NCBI GenBank assembly: GCA_021323855.1
Contig: JAJPKE010000045.1
Location: 496,001 to 560,000 of the forward strand
DNA: 64,000 nt
Direction: 5' to 3'
Source: Chloroflexota bacterium
Lineage (GTDB): Bacteria; Chloroflexota; Ktedonobacteria; Ktedonobacterales; JADMIN01
Shown here: piece after piece, positions 6,906 to 16,013 of the stretch
Layout of the letters: every line of letters starts with the position of its first letter
How positions within the stretch are numbered: the first letter of the stretch is position 1
Program-made: the position numbers and the translations under genes
Notes under the pieces: model-generated
Seen by the model: only the letters and a program-made list of their open reading frames with translations
Told to the model about the DNA's origin: nothing
Database searches by the model: none

Positions 6906-8240
6906 TCAATAGCGCTCGATGCCGAGTAGCTCGCGTTCGTGGGGGGCGGGCTGCGTCGCCAGCCGTTTCGCGCCACGCGAGCGCAGGGCGATGGTGGCGG
7001 CGGGCAGCGCCAACGTATCGTGTGTCCGTTGCGCCGGTAGGTGCCGCTCCATCGCGCGGATGACGTTGCGATAGACGTTCTGCTGCTCCACGATGATGCG
7101 TTCCGGCCCCAGGTCCCACCACTCGCGCGGCGTGAAATACGCCGAGACCTCCGCCTGCGAGCCGCTACGCCCGAACCACTGAATCAGGTGCAGGTTGTCG
7201 GACTGCGCCATCCACAGCGCCAGATCGAGCAGTTTGGGGTCTTCGGTGAGCGAGGCAACGCCGAAGGTCGCAAGCATCAATTGGAAGATCGCCTGCTGCG
7301 CTGAGTTGCCGAGGAAAAAATCCATGCCGCCGCTACCGGCCCAGGTGGTGGGGAAGATCGGCAACGGCAACTGGTACGCCTGCGCGCCGAAATGGTCGAG
7401 CGCCTCGCCCGGCGTCAAAAACGATGCGCCGCGCTGATGCAGTTCGTGGGGTAGATGCTGGATGAAGTCGAAGATACCGCTATGATAGCGGTGATGCTCG
7501 CCAAATGTCTCGAAGTCCCAGCCGATAAAGACGAAATCACCCCAGGTGTGGCGCAGCCAGTCCGCGTACTGTTCGGCATAGAGCGGAAAGCCTGACCATG
7601 TGCGATTCGAGAAACGATAGCCAACATCATCGCTGAGGTCCAGATGGCGGCAGAAGAGACGCGGCGCGCCATCGTAGTGGTAGAGATGCGTCGGCTCGCG
7701 CCATTCCATCACCCAGCCGCGCCCATCCAGCATACCGGCCTCGAAACCAGCCTCGGCAATGGCGTCATAGAGACAGGCAGACATGCACATTTCCGTCGTG
7801 TCGGTGACTCGTGGCCGCTTGCCAAAGATACGTGTTAGCTCCTCGCGCATCCAGCGCATGCGCTGGACGAAGAGCGGCAGATCGAAGAGGAAGAGGAAGC
7901 TGTGATACGGTTCGACGCCGATTAGTTCGACGTTCGGCTCCGCGATCAGCTCTTGAAAGAGCGCCAGCAGCGAACGGTCCCATTGCTCTGCCTGATAGAC
8001 CCAGGAGAGCGAGAAGCCAATCGAGAGCTTCATGCCGTTGCGCGCCAGCCGCAGAAATGTCTCGGCGGCGGGATAGTAGCAGCGTTCAGCGACATAGCGG
8101 AAGTAGCGTTCGTTCATCGCCTCGTCGAAGACGCAGTGAATGATGTCGTCGCTGCTGGCGCCGCAGGGAACCGGCTGCGCGGGCAGTTTGAGACGGCGCG
8201 GCTGATGCACCACCATATAGACGACGATTTCGGTTGCCAT
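6906..8240 (-). CDS. GH57 family alpha-amylase-like glycoside hydrolase
   Basis: A 444-residue cytoplasmic glycoside hydrolase family 57 protein. Family landmarks: an N-terminal V-V-H-Q-P strand, the nucleophile Glu150 in V-T-D-T-T-E, and the acid/base Asp242 in W-D-F-E-T-F-G-E-H-H. GH57 enzymes act on alpha-1,4-glucans (amylase, 4-alpha-glucanotransferase or branching enzyme); the D-x-E-T-F-G-E-H form is typical of the alpha-amylase subgroup. GAGG precedes the ATG by 6 nt. It lies 82 nt downstream of a GT4 glycosyltransferase on the same strand, so the two probably build or trim a glycogen-like or other alpha-glucan. The exact reaction is not decided by sequence. Confidence 0.85.
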   Translation of the reverse strand: MATEIVVYMVVHQPRRLKLPAQPVPCGASSDDIIHCVFDEAMNERYFRYVAERCYYPAAETFLRLARNGMKLSIGFSLSWVYQAEQWDRSLLALFQELIAEPNVELIGVEPYHSFLFLFDLPLFVQRMRWMREELTRIFGKRPRVTDTTEMCMSACLYDAIAEAGFEAGMLDGRGWVMEWREPTHLYHYDGAPRLFCRHLDLSDDVGYRFSNRTWSGFPLYAEQYADWLRHTWGDFVFIGWDFETFGEHHRYHSGIFDFIQHLPHELHQRGASFLTPGEALDHFGAQAYQLPLPIFPTTWAGSGGMDFFLGNSAQQAIFQLMLATFGVASLTEDPKLLDLALWMAQSDNLHLIQWFGRSGSQAEVSAYFTPREWWDLGPERIIVEQQNVYRNVIRAMERHLPAQRTHDTLALPAATIALRSRGAKRLATQPAPHERELLGIERY

Positions 8241-8322
8241 AGCGCGCCTCGTTCCCTATCCCATGCCGCCCCATTCCCTAAAAAATCTGCCAATTGTCCG
8301 CCAGTTTCCGCTCTCCCGCAGG

Positions 8323-10200
8323 CTAGTCCAATACAATACCCTGCTTGCGCGCGAGATAGACCAGCTTGCCAGCGAGGTTGTCCAGCACTTCTTCCCAGGT
8401 GAACTCCGAGGCTGTGCGTTTGCCCGCCGCGCGTATCTTGTCGCGCTCTTCGGGATGCTGCTGCATATGCAGGAGATAGCCGACGATCTCGTCGGGGTCG
8501 TCGGTTTCCAGCGCGACGGCGTTCTCGAAGGAGACGGCGTAGTCTTCGCCGGTTGAGCCGGTGAAGGCCACGCCCTCCGCCGCCATCACCTCCAACCCAA
8601 CGAGGCCGAACGGCTCGTGCCCGCTGTTGGCGAGCGTCGCATCGGCGGCGGCATAGCAGGCGCGCACAAACTCCGTAGGCACGAAGAAGCGCAAATTGTA
8701 GATATCCGCCTCGCCCGCGTCGCGCATCAACTGCATGCACTCCTCCACCGTTGGCCGCCGCGCCTCGATATCTTTGATGTGCAGGCCAAGCTGGCGGGCG
8801 CGATTCAGCACTTCGCTGCCGTGCGGCTCGATGCCGCCGCGAATCACCATTGAGACTGGATGATTGCTGTATTTGAGGCGTGACACCGCTTCCATCGCCA
8901 TCAGCCAGCGTTTATCTGGATCGAAGCGGCCAATCTTGAAGAGGAAGAAGCGGTCAGGATTGCCGTGCTGCATGATGGCGCGCAGATCGTTTACCATGCG
9001 TTCATCCACGGGTTCCAGGTAGCGGCTGGGGATGCCGTTGGGAATGGCCAGTGGATTGACGCCGTATTCCCAGAGGCGGTGCTTCATGTAGCGGCTGACG
9101 GTGGTGATGGTGGCGCAATAGTTCAGCCGTCCCCAGTTGATGCGGTGCAGCGACATCACACTGTTGCAGTTCCACATCAGCACGGCGCGGTGCCGCAGAT
9201 TGTGCCAGTGCAGCAGGTCTGAGGTGCGGCAGATGGCCTCGGCGGTGTGCCAGTCTTCGCCGATGATAACTACCATCTTGCCCTGGGCGATGGCTGGCTG
9301 GGCAATCTCCGCGTAGACATGCTGTGGCACCGACTCGTTGTAATCGTAGAGTTTGTGTTCCTCGCCGTCGTAGACGCCGTTGGGATAATATTTGCTGATC
9401 CACTGGCCCCAGCGTTTGAGGTGCAGCTTGCCGTTGACCAGATGCTCCACGCTTGGTTTGTTGGGATCGCCGACGAAGATCAGGTGTGTCTCATAGCCCA
9501 GGTTTGCCAGCGATTCGGTCAGTTCGGTGACGCGCGTGCCCAGGCCGCCCGCCGTCGAATAAACGTCAGGTCCCTCGAAGCAGAGCGAAACGAAGACGGT
9601 ATTCTCCGGCGAGATGCCGCCGCGCCGCGTTGCCCGCGCCGGGCTGGCCGGTTGTGTCGCTGGCGCCGCTGGCTCATCCGCTGCTGGTTGCTCCACCGGC
9701 TCCACAACCCTGGCATCCGCCATTTCAGCTATCTCTAGCGCCGCCGCTTCTGCCAGCGATTTGGCTACCTCCGGCGTCTCGATGGGTGGCGTTTCCGGGG
9801 TTTCTGGTTTGGGCGCTGTGCGGCGTGTGGTCGTCCGCTTTGGCGTAGCAGACGATGTTGATGAGGTGGAAGCGCGGGTGCGACTGGGCTTTTGCGCGTC
9901 TGTCCCGGCTGGCGCTGTGGACGATGCTGCGGTGTTTGACCGGCTCGATCTGCGCGTGGTGGGCGCTGAAGCAGAGGTCGCTCTGGCGCGGGGACTCTTG
10001 GCGGCGCTGGTGGCGGCGGATTGCTGCGGAGCCGTGGCGCCTGCGCTTTTTGCCCGCGCGCTTGCCCTGCCGGTACTGCTGGACCGGCGCGGCGCGGCTG
10101 CGTTCCGCTGCTCGCCTTTTGCGCGGGTTTCGCCCTTCTCGCCCTCCGCAGCCATTCCGCCATCCTGCACTGGCAGTCGGTCTCCTTGCTCGTCGCTCAT
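8323..10200 (-). CDS. GT4-type glycosyltransferase (glycogen synthase-like) with disordered N-terminal extension
   Basis: A retaining GT-B glycosyltransferase of about 625 residues. The first about 190 are an Ala/Thr/Arg/Pro-rich low-complexity region with no fold. The catalytic part begins at N-T-V-F-V-S-L-C-F-E-G and shows a G-G-L-G loop (S-T-A-G-G-L-G), an I-P-N-G-I motif, K-I-G-R-F-D-P-D-K-R, and the E-x7-E motif (E-P-F-G-L-V-G-L-E). These are hallmarks of GT4/GT5 glucan synthases. I prefer ATG 10200, with GAGGGG 4 nt upstream; an ATG at 10212 has AGGAG only 2 nt away. It is followed by the GH57 gene. Role in alpha-glucan synthesis is inferred. Confidence 0.85.
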   Translation of the reverse strand: MSDEQGDRLPVQDGGMAAEGEKGETRAKGEQRNAAAPRRSSSTGRASARAKSAGATAPQQSAATSAAKSPRARATSASAPTTRRSSRSNTAASSTAPAGTDAQKPSRTRASTSSTSSATPKRTTTRRTAPKPETPETPPIETPEVAKSLAEAAALEIAEMADARVVEPVEQPAADEPAAPATQPASPARATRRGGISPENTVFVSLCFEGPDVYSTAGGLGTRVTELTESLANLGYETHLIFVGDPNKPSVEHLVNGKLHLKRWGQWISKYYPNGVYDGEEHKLYDYNESVPQHVYAEIAQPAIAQGKMVVIIGEDWHTAEAICRTSDLLHWHNLRHRAVLMWNCNSVMSLHRINWGRLNYCATITTVSRYMKHRLWEYGVNPLAIPNGIPSRYLEPVDERMVNDLRAIMQHGNPDRFFLFKIGRFDPDKRWLMAMEAVSRLKYSNHPVSMVIRGGIEPHGSEVLNRARQLGLHIKDIEARRPTVEECMQLMRDAGEADIYNLRFFVPTEFVRACYAAADATLANSGHEPFGLVGLEVMAAEGVAFTGSTGEDYAVSFENAVALETDDPDEIVGYLLHMQQHPEERDKIRAAGKRTASEFTWEEVLDNLAGKLVYLARKQGIVLD

Positions 10201-10212
10201 TATGCCCCTCAT

Positions 10213-10561
10213 TTCTCCTGGTATCCGAGCCGCGACAGCAGCGCCACGCGCATGCGTGTAGAGACAATGCGCTGAGGTTGCTCCATCGTGCGGGCCGGTG
10301 TACGAACTCGATGTATCACAAACAAGTGTTGTTGTATCAATTCAGTATCAGCCAGGCGATCTGGCTGGTGTCAGGCGCGTCATAGCGCCGCGAAGGTAGC
10401 CTAGCACATCCCAGGCCATCCTGTCGTTGCGCTCCCTTGTCGCAACGGCGCAAAACAAAAATACTGCATTCGCACGCTTAGACGGCCTATAGGCAAAGAC
10501 GGTCACAGACTCCGCCGTGGCCGTCCCCTGCGCGTGATATTTTTCTGCGATTGTTCGCAGC
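10213..10561. other. Intergenic region upstream of the GT4 gene
   Basis: About 350 bases without a supported gene. It contains the leader of the GT4-GH57 pair (weak minus-strand promoter-like elements only) and a short G/C hairpin near 10500-10530 just beyond the stop of the membrane-protein gene. Nothing else stands out. Confidence 0.35.
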
Positions 10562-12520
10562 TCAGCTTGTTGGCGTCGTTGCCGGTGTCGTTGGCGTAGC
10601 GCCGGGTGTCGCCGTGCCCAGCGGTAGGCTGAGGTCGCTGAAGCTGGTGAATGTCACCACCTGCTGGCCGGTGTCCAGATAGGTGCCCTGCACGATATCG
10701 CCGGGCTGCACCAGCGGCAAATCCGGGCTGAGCGGCAATCCCGCCTTGAAGATGTGGTTCTGCCCGTCCAGCAGCATCGTATAGACCGTCGTGCCGGCCT
10801 CGACCGCCGATGAGATGCGTAGCACCTTGCCTTGCACCGTCACCGGCTTGCCCGTCACTGGAATCTTGCCGGTCTGCACATTGTTGTCGGAGAGCCACTG
10901 CGCGTACCCCGCCAGCGCCTCCTGTTTGCTCGCTGCCATGATGACATTAGCGCCGCTCAGGTGGCGCGCATCCACCATACCCACCGACTGAAAGATTTCG
11001 CCGTAGTCGTTCGGCTGGTAGAAGGTGCAGACCCAGGTTGGCTCGCCGTAGATGCTGTACAACTGGACGTTTGAGACCTGATAGCCGCGAATGTTCTTGG
11101 GGTTGGACTCGAAGGTCGTCCGCACATTCGCCGTGACGCCAAGCCCGGTTAGCGGATAGAAATAGCCAGTGTTGTCGCGCGTATCGAAGAGGACGACGCC
11201 GGTGCTGGAATTGTCGCTCGATGCGCTCGAAGTCATCGGCACCAGCCAGACCGGATTATCCACGTTGTTATAGACGAGTTGCGGCTGATCCTGGCTATCC
11301 ACCGCTGGCGCCTGCTGGTTCGCGCCGGAGGGATTGAACCACGGCGCGTGCGCGTACTGCCCCCACCACTGGAGATACTGCGTCACGGTATCCGCCGGAA
11401 TGATGCGGTCTACCCAGCCCGGCACCTTATCCGGCGCAAAGCTCTGAATCGCGCCGCTCTGCGGGTCCACCAGTAGCACACGCTGCACCACGTCGCCGGT
11501 GAAGCCGCGTGAGGGCGTCATCAGCGAGATGGTGAAGTAGGGCTTCCACTGGTCATTGACCTCCAGCGTCGGGTCTGCCAGATTGGCGTTGGTGTAGCCG
11601 CTGAGGTAGACATGCCGCAGCAAATCCTGATTGAAGAGCGCGTCCGGCAGATAGCGCATATGCAGGCCGGTATGCAGCACCGGCGTGACATTCGGGTCTT
11701 CGGCGTCCACCGCGACGAAGCCGGGACTCTGCCAGTTGCCGAGATTGGCCCAGACGTTGTTGTAGACCAGCGGCGCGATCCAGTAGAGGTGATGATTGAC
11801 CGATTGCAGCGTGTAATCCTGCAAGTCTGTATGATACTGCGAGCCGAGATTCTGCCCGCTGGCGGCCAGCACTTGCTGCCCCAGGTACGCGGCGACGCCA
11901 TGCGACACCAGCACGATATGGTCTACATCGGTCTTTGGCAGCGGCATGGAGGCCGGTTCTTCGATGATATGCGGAATGGCGGCAAGCGCTTTGGCGTTGC
12001 CGTCGAACCAGGTGGTTGAGATGGTAATGAGGCCATTGCCGAGCAGCGCCAGCACAACGACGATGGCGACGGCCAGCGCCCCCGCCACGGAGCCGGTGCG
12101 TGGCGCAGCGCCCAGCACCCGCGAGGCGCTGGTTGGCGGCTGCTGGTCTACGACATGCACACGCCGCGCGCCGCGAAACGTCGCGCCGTTCATGCGCAGT
12201 CGCCCGCTATTGACCTGCTCGGAGAACGAGTCGAGGGCGTCGCGCACCTGACGGGCACTGCCACCGAAGAACGCCAGGATGCCCGTCAGCAACAGTGGCA
12301 GGAAGAGCCACTGCCCACCCCAGTAGGGGCCGGTGAGCGCGGGCTGCGCGAAATAGAGAATCAGCAATTGCAGCACGACGTTGATGAGCCAGAGCTTCGC
12401 CGCCCAGCGCGCCACCACTGCTGGCTCCGGTGTTTTGCCGCGCGCCGTGAGATACACCAGCGCCACCAGCAGCCCCACCACAATCGTCGCGCCCAGCACC
12501 GCCAGCCAGACGATAACCAT
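10562..12520 (-). CDS. Large membrane-anchored protein of unknown function
   Basis: A 652-residue protein with probable membrane helices at about 2-25, 42-60, 70-88 and 145-168, then an extracytoplasmic part of about 480 residues rich in aromatic and Asn residues, and a Thr/Pro tail (T-P-T-T-P-A-T-T-P-T-S). The outer part reads as repeated beta-rich segments; a near-C-terminal stretch (T-G-K-P-V-T-V-Q-G-K-V-L-R-I) could be an OB-like fold. I recognise no family or catalytic motif. The ATG at 12520 has no strong ribosome-binding site. A role in envelope biology is only a guess from topology. Confidence 0.8.
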   Translation of the reverse strand: MVIVWLAVLGATIVVGLLVALVYLTARGKTPEPAVVARWAAKLWLINVVLQLLILYFAQPALTGPYWGGQWLFLPLLLTGILAFFGGSARQVRDALDSFSEQVNSGRLRMNGATFRGARRVHVVDQQPPTSASRVLGAAPRTGSVAGALAVAIVVVLALLGNGLITISTTWFDGNAKALAAIPHIIEEPASMPLPKTDVDHIVLVSHGVAAYLGQQVLAASGQNLGSQYHTDLQDYTLQSVNHHLYWIAPLVYNNVWANLGNWQSPGFVAVDAEDPNVTPVLHTGLHMRYLPDALFNQDLLRHVYLSGYTNANLADPTLEVNDQWKPYFTISLMTPSRGFTGDVVQRVLLVDPQSGAIQSFAPDKVPGWVDRIIPADTVTQYLQWWGQYAHAPWFNPSGANQQAPAVDSQDQPQLVYNNVDNPVWLVPMTSSASSDNSSTGVVLFDTRDNTGYFYPLTGLGVTANVRTTFESNPKNIRGYQVSNVQLYSIYGEPTWVCTFYQPNDYGEIFQSVGMVDARHLSGANVIMAASKQEALAGYAQWLSDNNVQTGKIPVTGKPVTVQGKVLRISSAVEAGTTVYTMLLDGQNHIFKAGLPLSPDLPLVQPGDIVQGTYLDTGQQVVTFTSFSDLSLPLGTATPGATPTTPATTPTS

Positions 12521-12715
12521 CTTATTTCACCACTCTTCCCGCCGTGGGCAGATCACATCACCCGCTCATCAGTTCAGTCGCTGCGAGTATATACGCAGCG
12601 CGCACCATCAAGTAGTATAACGCCTGAGCATAGTATCGTCATTTAGCGTACCCCCAACATCTGGTTCTCAATAAATCAGATAGCAATTGCTTCATTACAA
12701 ATAATATTCAACTAA

Positions 12716-12744
12716 TTGACTTACAAGCCAGGCGACGCTATAAT
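12716..12744 (+). promoter_or_regulatory. Consensus promoter for the TIR gene
   Basis: TTGACT (12716-12721), 17-bp spacer, TATAAT (12739-12744), in an AT-rich stretch 45 nt upstream of the TIR start. One of the two best sigma-70-type promoters in the window. Confidence 0.7.
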
Positions 12745-12789
12745 ACCTGCAATTTAGTGTTACTGCACATATGGCAAGAGGAATAGTCA

Positions 12790-13725
12790 ATGACCACCAA
12801 ACACGTATTCGTGAGCTATAGCCATGAGAATGCCGACGTAGCCAAAGCGTTGATACATGATTTAGCGCAGGTCAATGTCGAAGTCTGGATTGATAAAACC
12901 GACTTGCAACCCGGCACACCCAACTGGCGCGCTGCCATCGAACAGGCAATACAAACGTCTCAGGCGGTGATCTTCATTGCTTCGCCAGCTTCCAAAAATT
13001 CAGAGGTCGTCAATGATGAGCTTGGGCGCGCAATAGATCACAAAGTTCCCGTCATCCCCTTTTGGGTTGATGGAATAGAGTGGTTTGATACTGCTCCTCT
13101 AGGACTGGGGCAAATGCAGTATATAGATGCGCGTCATGATGGCTATCACATTGCCGTTACGCAGCTTGTCATGCAATTAAAGTCATTAGGGACGGGTTCA
13201 CGCCAAACAGCAGTGGTAAGCAAGAATACAGCTAATGAGACGGCATCCAGAATACGAGTCAATATCTTAACGGTGGTTTTGCATGCCATCTTGTTTGGCA
13301 TACTCGGCTTCGTCATCGGCGTGCTGCTGAGAGGCTGGATCATCAGCACAGTTGTTCCTTCTTTCACAAAGTGGAGCGCCATCATAGATTACGTAAAAGG
13401 CACCTTCGGCGGCTTGTTTGGCAACGATCCTGCCACAATTGAAAACACGGTCACTGTGGCATTTTTGACGATACTCGGCCTCATCATCGGCGTCATCGAA
13501 GGGCAGTCGAGAGAAAGTAAACGAGTCAAGGAGCTAAAGGAGAAATTAACACCCAAAGCAAAGGTTCCCAACACAACGCTCGAAGATTATTATAAACTGT
13601 TCCTCAATCTTCAGGCAGCATCTCAAAATAATGATAGGGAGCGCATGAGGCAATTGCTCAGTAGCGCCCCTGAAGGGGTAAAATGGATGCTCCGCCTAAA
13701 CGGAGTTGATCCAGATAATCTTTGA
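12790..13725 (+). CDS. TIR-domain membrane protein
   Basis: A 311-residue protein with an N-terminal TIR domain (1-140: V-F-V-S-Y-S-H at 6-12, E-V-W-I-D at 31-35, and E77 in V-V-N-D-E-L-G-R-A, the position of the NADase glutamate), two hydrophobic segments (about 165-190 and 225-245), and a charged C-terminal helical tail. GAGG lies 8 nt before the ATG. TIR domains in bacteria often hydrolyse NAD+ or make signalling nucleotides in anti-phage defence; a TIR joined to membrane helices fits a membrane-linked sensor or effector. No Thoeris (ThsA) or other defence partner is adjacent. The gene is visibly AT-richer than its neighbours, suggesting recent acquisition. Confidence 0.85.
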   Translation: MTTKHVFVSYSHENADVAKALIHDLAQVNVEVWIDKTDLQPGTPNWRAAIEQAIQTSQAVIFIASPASKNSEVVNDELGRAIDHKVPVIPFWVDGIEWFDTAPLGLGQMQYIDARHDGYHIAVTQLVMQLKSLGTGSRQTAVVSKNTANETASRIRVNILTVVLHAILFGILGFVIGVLLRGWIISTVVPSFTKWSAIIDYVKGTFGGLFGNDPATIENTVTVAFLTILGLIIGVIEGQSRESKRVKELKEKLTPKAKVPNTTLEDYYKLFLNLQAASQNNDRERMRQLLSSAPEGVKWMLRLNGVDPDNL

Positions 13726-13868
13726 TAGCCCTTCTACATCAATGATAGCGTTTTCTTGGTCTATCTAGTGTACTGCCAGATCCCAGATAACTGGCAATGT
13801 ATGATGGTGAAATTGCACCAATGTGGCTCTCGCTCTCCTGCTTCTTGTGGGTGTCTGCGCCATAGCAA

Positions 13869-13899
13869 TGGGGAAGCGATACCTGCGATCACTTCCCCA
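13869..13899. terminator. Convergent terminator hairpin between TIR gene and tpiA
   Basis: Arms TGGGGAAG and CTTCCCCA (8 bp) around a 15-base loop, between the convergent stops at 13725 and 13916. No strong U-tract on either strand. Confidence 0.4.
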
Positions 13900-13915
13900 C
13901 TGTTAGTATGCTCGC

Positions 13916-14701
13916 CTAGCGCCCCTTCACCTCCGCCGTGGTGCGGGCGATTTCGATGAAGTCCGCTTTGAGGCTGGCGCCGCCGACCAGCGAGCCGTCA
14001 ATATCGGGCAGCGCGGCGAACTCCGCGACGTTGGCCGCCGTGACGCTGCCGCCGTATTGCACGCGCACCGCCTGCGCCCCCGCCTCGCCGTACATTTCGG
14101 TGAGTAGCGCGCGAATGATCGCCACGACATCGGCGGCGTCCGCTGCGGTGGCGGCGCGGCCCGTGCCGATGGCCCAGACCGGCTCATACGCCACTACCAG
14201 TTCGCCCAAGCGGTCGCCGGGGAGATTCGCCAGGCTGCCGCGCACCTGTGTGGTGATGACACGCTCGGTCAGGTTGGCGTCACGTTCCTCTAGATGTTCA
14301 CCGACGCAGACGATAGGCTTCAGCCCGTGACGGAAAGCCGCCTGCGCCTTCTTGTTCACCAGGTCATCGGTCTCACCGAAGTACGACCGGCGCTCCGAAT
14401 GGCCGAGAATCACATACTCACAGAGGCCGTGCAGCATCGCCGGTGAGATTTCGCCGGTGTAGGCTCCCTTCTCCTCGAAGTACATGTTCTGTGCGCCCAG
14501 CTTCACCGGACTACCGGCGATGACGGTATGCACCGCCGTCAGCGAGATGGCCGGCGGGCACAGCACACACTCCACGCCGAAGAGCGCCGCCAGCCCATCG
14601 AGAATGCTCTCCGCAAACTCGCGCGCCTCCGCTGGCCCGTAGTGCATCTTCCAGTTGCCCGCCACAATCGGTATGCGGCGTGCTATGTTTGCGCTGCTCA
14701 T
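13916..14701 (-). CDS. tpiA: Triosephosphate isomerase
   Basis: A 261-residue TIM-barrel enzyme interconverting dihydroxyacetone phosphate and glyceraldehyde 3-phosphate. Catalytic residues are all present: N16 and K18 (G-N-W-K-M), H101 (L-G-H-S-E-R-R), E173 (A-Y-E-P-V-W-A-I-G-T-G) and the phosphate loop G-G-S-V. Length is normal. GGAG precedes the ATG by 9 nt. It is third in the leftward gap-pgk-tpiA group, separated from pgk by 116 nt that hold a dispersed palindrome, so it may be partly uncoupled from the upstream genes. Confidence 0.97.
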   Translation of the reverse strand: MSSANIARRIPIVAGNWKMHYGPAEAREFAESILDGLAALFGVECVLCPPAISLTAVHTVIAGSPVKLGAQNMYFEEKGAYTGEISPAMLHGLCEYVILGHSERRSYFGETDDLVNKKAQAAFRHGLKPIVCVGEHLEERDANLTERVITTQVRGSLANLPGDRLGELVVAYEPVWAIGTGRAATAADAADVVAIIRALLTEMYGEAGAQAVRVQYGGSVTAANVAEFAALPDIDGSLVGGASLKADFIEIARTTAEVKGR

Positions 14702-14776
14702 GCAACGGGTCTCCTATCGAATGAAACTGCTAGCGTGCCGGACAATGCGCCCCTGTCGCTATACGCGCCCCTCTGG

Positions 14777-14817
14777 TTCCCCTCTCCCGCGCACGGGGGA
14801 GGGGTTAGGGGTGAGGG
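14777..14817. repeat. Dispersed palindromic repeat, CCCCTCTCCC family, copy 2
   Basis: TTCCCCTCTCCC, a short CG-rich loop, then GGGGGAGGGG and TTAGGGGTGAGGG, immediately after the pgk stop. Almost identical in its core to copy 3 at 21795-21842. Confidence 0.65.
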
Positions 14818-16011
14818 CTATTTATCTCGCAATGCCGCGACGCCCGGCAGTGTGCGCCCTTCGAGGAATTCGAGCGAGGCGCCGCCGCCAGTAGAGACGT
14901 GCGTTACTTTGTCCGCTGCGCCCGCCGCCTCCACCGCTGCAGCAGAGTCGCCGCCGCCGATGATCGTCGTCGCACCCTCGGCGGTGCGCTCCACCAGCAG
15001 CCCGATTAGCGCGTTGGTACCCTGCGCGAAGGCCGGAAACTCCGCCACGCCCATCGTGCCGTTGAAGACCACGGTTTCGGCGTCCGCCAGTACCTCGCCA
15101 AACGCCACAATCGTCTGCGGGCCGATATCAAGGATGCGCCAGCCCTCTGATACGTGGTCGGGCGTCGTCAGCACACGGTCGGCGTCGGCGGCGAAGCGGT
15201 CGCCTACTGCGACATCCACCGGCAGCACGAAACGCTTGCTGCTGGCCTGCGCCTTCGCCATCAGCCGCCGCGCCTCATCCAGCTTGTCGTCCTCCACCAG
15301 CGAATCGCCAACGAAGAGGCCGTTTGCCTTAAAGAAGGTGTTTGCCATGCCGCCGCCAATCAGAATCGCGTCGGCAATATCTATCAGCCGGTCCAGCACA
15401 GCGATTTTATCTGACACCTTCGCGCCGCCGGAAATCGCCACGAACGGACGTTTGGGATGCTCCAGCGCGCTGCCGAGGAAGTTCAGTTCTTTCTCCATCA
15501 GGAAGCCAGCGACCGCTGGTAAATCATGCGTGACGCCCTCGGTGCTGGCGTGCGCGCGATGCGCCGTGCCAAAGGCATCGTTGACGTAGAGGTCGCCCAG
15601 CGTCGCCAGTTGTTTGGCGAAGGCCGGGTCATTGGCCTCTTCTTCGGCATGGAAGCGCAGATTTTCCAGCAGCAACACCTGCCCCGGCTGAAGCGCCTGC
15701 GCCATCGCCTCCACCTGCGGGCCAACACAATCCGGCGCCATCTGGACAGGTTTGCCGAGCAACTCGCTGAGGCGTTCAGCGACGGGGCGCAGGCTGTACT
15801 TCTCGTCAACCTTGCCTTTGGGGCGGCCCAGGTGGCTCATCAGCACGACCGATGCGCCGCTGTCGAGGAGATACTGGATGGTGGGCAACGAGGCGCGGAT
15901 GCGCGTGTCATCGGTGATGTGCCCGCTCTCATCGAGGGGCACATTGAAATCCACGCGCTCCAATACGCGCTTGCCCCGCACATCCACATCGTGTACGGTG
16001 GCTTTGTCCAT
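14818..16011 (-). CDS. pgk: Phosphoglycerate kinase
   Basis: A 397-residue glycolytic kinase transferring phosphate from 1,3-bisphosphoglycerate to ADP. Landmarks: R-V-D-F-N-V-P-L near the N-terminus, the S-H-L-G-R-P substrate loop, and the C-terminal G-G-G-D-S-A-A-A nucleotide loop. I chose ATG 16011 (GGGGAG about 11 nt upstream) over an earlier in-frame start because M-D-K-A-T-V-H-D-V-D-V matches the family N-terminus; this start lies 2 nt after the gap stop codon, indicating translational coupling. Confidence 0.97.
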   Translation of the reverse strand: MDKATVHDVDVRGKRVLERVDFNVPLDESGHITDDTRIRASLPTIQYLLDSGASVVLMSHLGRPKGKVDEKYSLRPVAERLSELLGKPVQMAPDCVGPQVEAMAQALQPGQVLLLENLRFHAEEEANDPAFAKQLATLGDLYVNDAFGTAHRAHASTEGVTHDLPAVAGFLMEKELNFLGSALEHPKRPFVAISGGAKVSDKIAVLDRLIDIADAILIGGGMANTFFKANGLFVGDSLVEDDKLDEARRLMAKAQASSKRFVLPVDVAVGDRFAADADRVLTTPDHVSEGWRILDIGPQTIVAFGEVLADAETVVFNGTMGVAEFPAFAQGTNALIGLLVERTAEGATTIIGGGDSAAAVEAAGAADKVTHVSTGGGASLEFLEGRTLPGVAALRDK

Positions 16012-16013
16012 GA

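Noticed and set aside
8114..8740. 208-residue minus-strand frame
   Set aside because: Overlaps the GT4 and GH57 genes out of frame; Arg-rich shadow.
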